10,000 nucleotides of DNA from Chromera velia (taxonomy: Eukaryota; Sar; Chromeraceae). Of the stretch, positions 1 through 6,964 are shown in pieces. The DNA lies in contig JAHBMJ010002867.1 of the NCBI GenBank assembly GCA_018398765.1, positions 1 through 10,000 of the forward strand, read 5' to 3'. Under the pieces are notes generated by a model. It did no database searches. It saw only the letters and a program-made list of their open reading frames with translations, and was not told where the DNA came from. Made by a program: the position numbers and the translations under genes. Position 1 is the first letter of the stretch, and the number at the start of each line of letters is the position of its first letter.

Positions 1-1
1 A

Positions 2-931
2 AACGGAAGCGACTGGTTTTTCACAGCGGACAGATGGAGTGCAGGGGTAGCAGCCGGAACGGAGAAGAAAAAGCAACAACAGCAGGAGCCCGATCCCCCC
101 CAGAGATACTGGCACCAGCTCTGGTATGCGGATGACGCATCCAATACCGGCTGGTTGCGCCAGCTGCGAGCATGGCTGCGCGAGCTAGTCAAGAGGGGGC
201 CTGCGGCAGGGTATGTAGTGGAGGTGGATAAGTTAATCCTCGCAGTGCTCCCGCAATTTGTACAGAAAGCCAAGGAGATTTTTGCAGAGTTCCCCGACCT
301 GCAGATAGTAGAGGGGACGCGTCTCCTAGGGGGGCACGTAGGTACGGACGCACACAGAGAGAAATGGGTGCAGGAGAAGGTGAAGGAGTGGGCTGGAAGC
401 GTGGAGAGAGTCGCAACAGCAGCAGAATTTGCCCCACATGAAGCATACGTAGCCTGTTCAAAATCCCTCCAGCACGAATGGAAGTTTGTAGCACGGGTAG
501 TGCCAAGGGCGGGGGGACAGATGGGGCAGCTGGAAGGCACGATCACAGACCGCCTCATCCCCGCCCTGATGAAAGGACGACGGAACGGAGGGCCCCCCAC
601 CCAATATGACGTATGGCTGAGAGACGTTGCCGCCCTCCCGGTCCGACTGCTAGGCCTAGGTATCCTCAAACCCACCGAAACAGCAGACAGGGACTACAAG
701 ACCTCAGCCGCAGCCAGTGAAGCGATCACAGAGGCCATCCTTCGAGGAGAGGACATAGACGCAGACGAGTACGTGAAGAGGAGGCAGAAGGCAAGGGCAG
801 CCCACAAAGAAGCAGTAAAAGAAGCAGTAGAGAAGGAGTGGGAGAGGTTAGGCAGCCAGTCAGGGCAGGCAGCCAGTGAAGACCAGTGTGAGGAAGTCAG
901 GCAGTCAAAAAAAAAAAGGCAGTCAGGATAG
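2..931 (+). CDS. Reverse transcriptase, C-terminal half, partial (open at the window start)
   Basis: RNA-templated DNA synthesis during retrotransposition is the expected role. Counting from the codon at base 2, residues 42-45 are YADD (125-136), the metal-binding palm box C, in the context QLWYADDASNTG. Downstream are landmarks known for this RT group: a Lys-containing segment after AGYVVEVDK, the RLLGGHVGT box (residues 107-115), an AYVACSKSLQHEW segment, an IPALM segment and LPVRLLGLGIL (212-222). The fingers and palm boxes A and B lie outside the window. No start codon needs to be assigned because the frame is already open at base 2. The C-terminal 60 residues are charged and repetitive, rich in Lys, Glu, Ala, Gln and Ser. 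The frame ends in a TAG that looks like a mutation, because the same frame continues directly into the nuclease domain. Confidence 0.85.
   Translation, partial: NGSDWFFTADRWSAGVAAGTEKKKQQQQEPDPPQRYWHQLWYADDASNTGWLRQLRAWLRELVKRGPAAGYVVEVDKLILAVLPQFVQKAKEIFAEFPDLQIVEGTRLLGGHVGTDAHREKWVQEKVKEWAGSVERVATAAEFAPHEAYVACSKSLQHEWKFVARVVPRAGGQMGQLEGTITDRLIPALMKGRRNGGPPTQYDVWLRDVAALPVRLLGLGILKPTETADRDYKTSAAASEAITEAILRGEDIDADEYVKRRQKARAAHKEAVKEAVEKEWERLGSQSGQAASEDQCEEVRQSKKKRQSG
929..931 (+). other. In-frame TAG splitting RT from nuclease domain
   Basis: The codons around it read CAG TCA GGA TAG CTG ACG GCT, and the frame stays open for 245 codons after the stop. Related proteins, as I recall them, have a W-L-T-x-L-P linker at this point, so the stop sits where Trp (TGG) is expected, a single G-to-A change. 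An 11-A run at 907-917 lies just upstream, but no frameshift is needed to restore continuity. Confidence 0.75.
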
Positions 932-961
932 CTGACGGCTACCCCCCTGAAGGAACACGGA

Positions 962-1666
962 ATGAATCTCAGCCCAGACGAATTCCGAGATGCGATGAAA
1001 ATCCGATACCAGGGGAGGGTAGGGGGGGAGAAAAGCAGATGTGAGGGATGTGGGGGAAGGTGGAGTCTGCAACATGCCCTTAACTACCCAGTCGGGGGAC
1101 TGCCGACGCTGCGACATGACGAAGTCAACCGTACGTGGGCGAGTCTAGCGGCGGAAGCATACCCCGCAGGAGCGGTCCACGCAAAGGAGCCGATCATTAG
1201 GGAGGAAGGGGGGGTGCAGGGATATCCGGCGCTAAGGGGGGACTTCCAAGTCCGGGGGGGCTATGCTCCACAAAGGCTAGCAATTTTCGACACCAGGGTG
1301 ATAAACCCATACGCCGCCTCGAGGGAGAAGGTGACCTGGACTCAAGCCCTCAAAGCAGCAGCAGAAGAAAAGAAGAGGAAACATGGGCAGGCAAGCGCAA
1401 ACAGAGGGTGTGACTTCACTCCACTCGTGAGTACGGTCGACGGGACGATGGAGGAGGAGGCAAAGATGTTCTTGAAGAGGGTGGCAGAGCGATTGAGTGA
1501 GAAATGGGGGCAACATGTGAGCAAGATATGCGGCCGGATCCGAGCCCGACTGCAGATTGCCCACCTGAAAGCGGCAAGCGCGTGCACTCGGGGGACCAGA
1601 GGAGTGCAAGGGGAGGGCTGGGAGGAAGGAGGAGTAGGCAGTGCATTGGTTATGACTGAGGGGTAG
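962..1666 (+). CDS. Zinc-knuckle plus restriction-like endonuclease domain of the same retroelement polyprotein
   Basis: This domain would nick the target DNA to prime reverse transcription. It is in the same frame as the RT. Residues 932-961 in base coordinates encode [10 protein letters not shown], which joins smoothly to the Met at 962, so this Met is probably internal and not a true start. Counted from that Met, CEGC (residues 27-30) and His38 form C-x2-C-x7-H, but the expected fourth ligand is Tyr42. RHDEV follows at 51-55. The nuclease core is read as Asp94 (in [10 protein letters not shown]) and Asp110-x-Arg112 (in [10 protein letters not shown]). A basic helix (EEKKRKHGQ) and a C-terminal helical region ending in ACTRGTRG follow, an arrangement typical of this group. 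The assignment rests on pattern memory only. A functional copy would need the upstream TAG bypassed. Confidence 0.75.
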   Translation: MNLSPDEFRDAMKIRYQGRVGGEKSRCEGCGGRWSLQHALNYPVGGLPTLRHDEVNRTWASLAAEAYPAGAVHAKEPIIREEGGVQGYPALRGDFQVRGGYAPQRLAIFDTRVINPYAASREKVTWTQALKAAAEEKKRKHGQASANRGCDFTPLVSTVDGTMEEEAKMFLKRVAERLSEKWGQHVSKICGRIRARLQIAHLKAASACTRGTRGVQGEGWEEGGVGSALVMTEG

Positions 1667-2290
1667 GAAATACTTAGCAAATGCCGAAGAAGGCATTCAG
1701 ATGGAGGAGCGTCAAGTATGAGGTCGCATGAGAGAGAGAGCTAGTAGCGAGAGCAGTAACCAGGACAGAAGGAAGAGATGAAAGACGTATAGGCCAGACG
1801 CTAAGAACAAACTTTAAGTCAATGCCCCCCCTTCTAGTGTAGATTTAGTAGAGGACCGTGAATTATTAATAAGACTCTGAAATTTCAAGTACTATTCAAT
1901 GCTAGGTCTAGATTGCAATAGTATAGCATAACATTGATGTTCCGGGATTCCGGACCGGGAATATTAGGGAATATATCATTTAAGTGTTTCTAGCTGTGAA
2001 ATTATCTCGTATGACAAGTCAAGGTCTGGCTGGCAGTGACTCGCGGGGCAACCCGGAAGTTAATAGTGAGAGGGCCGCAATATTAATCCTTTAACCCTCA
2101 ATCATTATCATCGTCATCAATCCTAATCCTATCTTACATCCTACTTTGAAACTTTAACTTGATATCTAGAACCTGATATAAGTTAGAGATTATCTCTAAT
2201 AACTTGAAGTATCTATAGAAATATCTCCTACACATGTAATTCATTTTCTAATAATTTATTCAAGTAAGAAAATTATTATGATAATCTTGC
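1667..2290 (+). other. Retroelement 3' untranslated tail, A+T-rich with small hairpins
   Basis: No supported open frame exists here. Composition changes from G-rich (before about 1800) to strongly A+T-rich; bases 2161-2280 are 92 of 120 A or T. The A+T part contains a stem of 2156-2166 with 2175-2184 (one bulged base, 8-base loop), a 7-base-arm hairpin at 2183-2199 (TTAGAGA/TCTCTAA) that partly competes with it, and ATTAT-G-ATAAT at 2275-2285. An untranslated tail recognised by the element's own RT is usual for this class. That this is such a tail is inferred from position. Confidence 0.45.
2156..2199. repeat. Overlapping inverted repeats in the A+T-rich tail
   Basis: AACTTGATATC (2156-2166) pairs with GATATAAGTT (2175-2184) with one bulged G, and TTAGAGA (2183-2189) pairs with TCTCTAA (2193-2199). 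The two hairpins share bases 2183-2184, so both cannot form fully at once. Confidence 0.5.
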
Positions 2291-3328
2291 GTTCATAGTG
2301 GAAACAGTTTTCCAACTGAGAGAATTTCGCTTTATTTATTCCAGAACATCCCCCCACCCCTTTTTTCGACCTTCTGATCTCGAGGCCCAAAAAGAGCCCC
2401 GGTCATACATCTTCCTTAAATTACTGTACGCCACCTCTTCCCACCTCCTTTTTTTGTGCTCTTCCTCTCTGCCTCTCTGCCACCGTGGAAGGGGCAAAAG
2501 AAAAAAGAGCAAGGAAGTGGAGAAGGTGCCAACGCCTCACAGCTCACAACCCAACCGCAGCGACAAAGGAGAGACAAACAAAGCAGCAAACAACAAAACA
2601 AAACACGTCAAGACGGAAACAAACCTCTCCGGGTGAGACAAAAAAGTCAACACCACAGAGGGAAGTTCAGACGCAACCCCACAGCGCACGCAAAGCACAC
2701 AAAAACCTCAAGTTCCTGCCCCCACACACATGCGCATGCTTGACACATTTGAAGATGGAAGACGCCCTACACATGCACAGAATCGAAACCTTATTTCCCC
2801 TCCCTTCCCACATTATATTTTTCTTCCTCTCCCTTCCCTGTGTGTCCCGTACAGGACACCCCCGCCCTGCCCCGCCAGTTTGGCATCTGAACCTTTCTTC
2901 CCTCCCCGAAATCGACCTGAGAGAGACAGCATTAGTTTATCACTATTCTACCACCAAAAACCAGGAGGCAACCCGGAAACCTTCAAAAAGTGCAAGAGCA
3001 ACAGGAAGAGGGCCAGATTCATCAGGGCCTTCCTTGAATCTTGTAACTTGAGGGACCCCCTCATGAGTCCATCCGACTCTCTACTGAAAGATCAAACGAC
3101 GTCAGACGGACTCGGTGATTCACTTACGCACGCACGCAGGCAGGCAGGCAGTCTGACAAGAAAGGTGAAAAGAAGTTCGAGTCAGCTGGCCATAGAGAGA
3201 TCGAAGAATAAAAAAAGAAGGAATGAAGAGGGAAAAAAGCAGACGCGGAAGACGAGGTAGGGAAGAAAGAGAAGTCAAGCCAATCAACGACGCAGCGAAG
3301 GAACGACGAATTCGTTTCCTCAAATCAG
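2291..3328. other. Intergenic low-complexity stretch, no gene supported
   Basis: Purine-rich and pyrimidine-rich blocks alternate, and the open frames here (for example 2485-3051 on +) have Lys/Gln/Ser/Pro-rich translations without recognisable motifs. Short elements are TTTATTTATT at 2331-2340 (AATAAA on the - strand), a short CAGG run at 3137-3150, and AATAAA on + at 3207-3212. The stretch lies downstream of the - strand gene that ends at 3353, so part of it is probably that gene's 3' untranslated region and flank. Confidence 0.4.
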
Positions 3329-3355
3329 TCAATCAATCAATCAATCAATCAATCA
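3329..3355. repeat. (AATC)n microsatellite overlapping the stop codon
   Basis: Six full AATC units with partial ends. On the - strand it reads TGAT repeated, giving TGA every four bases and hence in all three frames within 12 bases. Confidence 0.9.
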
Positions 3356-4841
3356 GTGTGTCCCCCCACCCGGTGGAACCGGCACAGGCGATTCAGGCCA
3401 GCAGTCATCATCATCTGCTTCCACGTTGACGTTGTGTTCGCCTTCTTCTTCTTCTTTCTGTGCCCATCTCCCTTCATTCTCTCCTCTCGCTCCCCAATCT
3501 CTTTCCTCCTCTTTTTCCTCTTTCCTGACTTCTTTCTCTTTTACTGCTGATGAAGGACTACGGCTTCGTCTCCTTCTGTTCTTCCGATCTTCCATCGGTA
3601 CGTCTTCTTTGTCCTCCATAGCTGTCGACCCCCCCGTGTGTTCTACTTCCGCCTCATCTGCCCAAACGTCCCTTCCCCTAAGCTCTTCAGACTTCCCCCC
3701 CCTTTTCCCTTTCGACTTCCCCTTTTTCTTCACCGCCCCACTCTCTCCAACGCCACCTTCTCCCGGCTCCTCCTGCCTTCTTTCCTTCTCCTCACTCTCT
3801 CTTCCCCCCAGATCTTGTGTCTCTGCGGCACCCCCAAAAGAGGACGGAGGAGCAGAAAAACCTCCATGAGGTACCCCAGCAGACACAGCAGACAGAGGGA
3901 CCCCACCCCCCCCAGTCCCTGGCAGTAAGGGCAGCGGAAGGGGAAGCACCAAGTCCTTGCCCTGCAAAGACGAAACCATTCCCCCCCCTCCTGCCGCTGC
4001 CTGCAGAGCTAAAGCTTTCCGAGAAGCCAAACTGGAGGGCACACGCGGCGCACCTGGCACAGTGGGAGACAGGAACATCCCCCCCCTCCCTCCTCCTCCT
4101 GTTCCGTCTGTCCTCGCTCTGCTCTTCCCTCCCGACACGCCAAACACGCCAAGCGTGCCCTCCTCAGGACTCAAGTGACAAAAGGAAGAACTCGCCGGAG
4201 AGAAATCGTGCGGAATACGGGTGGGAGGCGGTACGTGCGCCTCGCTGTCCGCATTCATCTCGTTAAATGGGATTTGTACTCGGGGAGGGGTCGCTCTTCC
4301 CCCTTCACCCCCCATCTCTCCCTCTACAGAAGGCTGACTTTCCAAAGATCTACCATTGTCGTATTTCTCTTCCCCTTCGACGACCGCATCAGGCGGCACC
4401 TTCTCTGGTGATGTGGAGACAGAAGGAAAAGGAGACGAGTGCGAGACAGGCAGAGGAGTCGGCATGGCCATTTCGCGGTCGTCTTCCTGCTTTTCTTCGC
4501 CTTCACCGGATTCCATCTCCCCTTCTCCTCCTCCACCTGCCCCCGGCGCTTCCCGCACATCGGAAAGCCGACGGGCCGAAGCTGAAAGAGACAAACCAAA
4601 CGGAGACGCCCCCAGATCCCCTGCACCACCTCGAGACGGCAAAGACAGTGATGTCTCTCCAAAGCCGCCGTCTCCCTCCCCGTGGCCGTCTCCATCCGTC
4701 TCCTGTACTTTGCTTCTGACGGCTAACGGAATGGTTCCATGCAAAATTCTCCCCCCAATTCGGATCCGAACATCGAAATCTCCAGCTGGAAGGGCGGGCA
4801 CAGAGACGCGCAACTCTCTCTGCTTTCTGATGCCGCTGGGC
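3353..4841 (-). CDS. Exon 11, end of the beta-rich region and long charged C-terminal tail, with stop
   Basis: The acceptor is TCTTGATTCTCTGCAG (4842-4843). The start codes PSGIRKQRELRVSVPALP, then AGDFDVRIRIGGRILHG, completing the beta-rich region. It resembles an immunoglobulin-like or TIG/IPT sandwich in pattern, but this is a guess. The remaining roughly 430 residues are disordered-looking: acidic GEG repeats, Gly/Pro blocks, a Lys cluster (KKKGKSKGKRGGK), an Arg/Ser patch (NRRRRSRSPSS), Glu-rich stretches and DDDDCWPESPVPVPPGGG at the end. The basic patches could be nuclear localisation signals. TGA at 3353-3355 ends the frame and is also the first unit of a tetranucleotide array. Confidence 0.8.
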
Positions 4842-5502
4842 CTGCAGAGAATCAAGACGACAATCAGCAGAGAAACAAATGTGCATTTTTCGGCTGCCGT
4901 AAGAAGGTTGACATCGTGGTGGGTCCACCGACTGTCAAAAAGGATCCACGGGGATCAATCATGGCGCTACAGATCGAAAAAAAAACCGACAACCCTTTTG
5001 CTGTCCTCCTTTCTCAGTCCCCTCTCTCCCATCCCTCTCTTTTCATTTGCCTCTCTCAAACCCTTTCTCTCTCTCTCATTCACACTCCCTCCTTCCCTAA
5101 CCAGTGCACTCACTCACTTGAGAGAGATAAACTCTCCTCCAGCAACCAACAGAACTTCTACGTGGGGAACGACGTCGTGCGGAAGCTCAGTCTTGACGCA
5201 CACACACAAGTCACTCTGCAGCAAAAAGGAGGACACCGACGCGAACAGACAGACGGATAGACAGCTCGACTTTTTCTTTCTCTTCTCTCTGGATCTCTCC
5301 CGAACACTTCAAAAACATCGAAGGATCTCTGGAAGGAAAGAAGGAAGGAAAGAAAGGAGGAAAGAGAGGAAGAAAGGTGTCAAAAAGAGGTGGGCAGAAA
5401 AAATTCTCGAAAGGGCCAGCAGAGAAACATCAAAATCAAGCACGAACGTTTTGCTGAAATGAAACCCCATGTCCTGTCCTGTCCCCTTTTTGGTGTCTGC
5501 AG

Positions 5503-5536
<34 letters not shown>

Positions 5537-6883
5537 TAACTGACTGACGGACCCCTTCTGGAGGGACTTCTGTTGGTTTGATGAACAGGAGACCGTAAAC
5601 TCTGCTGTCAGCAACTTGACCCGCAAGGGCGAAAACTTGGCCCTCCTGACCGACCGACGACGCAAAGCCCGACTGCAGAAAAAGAAAAAGAGCAAAAAGA
5701 AAAGAGCAGTGTCATCCAATGCTCAAAAGAGGGGAGACTGAGAACACGGGAGGAAAAGGCGGAGCAGGGTGGCAAAAAACAAAAGACTACACAGCCCAGG
5801 GAAAGGGTGGGCAGGAAAAGTCTACCGATTCTCTCCTGAGCACGGCAAAGTGGAGTGAACGGCACCTTCATGAATGCACACTCCCTCTTTACCCCCCCTT
5901 CCACAGACTGACTGACTGACTGACTGACTGACCAAGGCACCGCTGATAGCAGGAGAGGGGGGAGGAGATTCAGTTCGAGTGCGCACCCTCCTCTCCGTCT
6001 CTCTCCGCCCGTCAGCCGCCTCAGACCCTTCCCGCCCTTCTGCGAGACACAAAGACAAAAAGAAGGGGAACCTTCAGAACGAAACACCGAGAAATCCTTC
6101 TTTTTTTCTTCAAGAAAACGATTGGATTCGCCAAGGAGGTCAGGGTGACAAGTCCACAGAGATAAGTGTTGAAAGAAGAAAACAAAGGTGGGCCAAGGAA
6201 GAACCATCCTGCCAACCGCCACCATGTCTTCGATTATGAGACACACACAGGCACATTAATTCCAACACACGCAATTCGTCTGTATCTGCCCAACCTTCCT
6301 TCCCTTCTCCTAAGACACCAACCCACCTGCATTTCCACTTCCCGCCTGACTCTGCATGGTCTGCCCCCGTCCCTTTCCCTCTCCTTGCTCCTGTTGTGAA
6401 GTGGGTGTCAATGCTAGAGGCACGGGCAGCTTGGAGGGATCAGGAAGGAACCCTGGGGCAAGGGGAATGCCGGAGAAGAGGCAGTGAGTTAAGAAACCGC
6501 TCTGGGCCGGAAGCTGCAGCGCATCAAGATCAGCAGGTACCCGTTTCTCGCATGAAAAGATGCGCAAATGACATTGAAGGCGAGAATAGTTGCGTACATA
6601 CCCATTGGTAATTGCAATGTGCAACCGCACACAGGCCCATCCATACATATGCATGGAATGCACAATGCATGCAGCCACCACGATGCATTCTCACTGGCGA
6701 AGTTACGATTTGCATGTCACACTGAATGAAAGGAAGGCAGATCGCGCAGGTGTCCCATTGATGTCGTCAACTCTGCACCGGTCCAGTGCTACGAAAAGAA
6801 GGAAGGAAGGAAGGAAGGAAGGAAGGAAGGAAGAAAGAAAGAAAGAAAGGAAGGAAGGAAGGAAGGAAGGAAGAAAGAAAGAA

Positions 6884-6915
<32 letters not shown>

Positions 6916-6924
6916 AAAGAAAAA

Positions 6925-6964
<40 letters not shown>

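Larger units (their letters stand above)
1..2290 (+). mobile_element. 3' part of a non-LTR-type retroelement (RT plus restriction-like endonuclease), 5' end outside the window
   Basis: One reading frame runs from base 2 to 1666 with a single interruption (TAG at 929-931). It encodes, in order, the catalytic box and C-terminal half of a reverse transcriptase, a cysteine/histidine knuckle and a nuclease-like domain. An untranslated, increasingly A+T-rich tail follows to about 2290. RT followed by a zinc knuckle and restriction-like endonuclease is the known order in the R2/CRE/NeSL type of non-LTR elements, and related RT-nuclease proteins occur in many algae and marine invertebrates. The 3' boundary is inferred from the composition change near 2290-2330. 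No poly(A) tail or target duplication could be identified. Confidence 0.75.

Noticed and set aside
2485-3051. + strand frame of 188 codons
   Set aside because: It has no motif, a Lys/Gln/Thr/Pro composition typical of low-complexity DNA, and no splice support.
3356-4266. Several + strand Ser/Pro/Phe-rich frames
   Set aside because: These are the complement of the Glu/Gly/Lys-rich tail of exon 11. The - strand frame is continuous, longer and charged in a protein-like way.
4356-5462. + strand frame of 368 codons
   Set aside because: It is antisense to exons 10 and 11, and its translation is Ser/Pro/Lys low complexity that crosses two well-defined introns.
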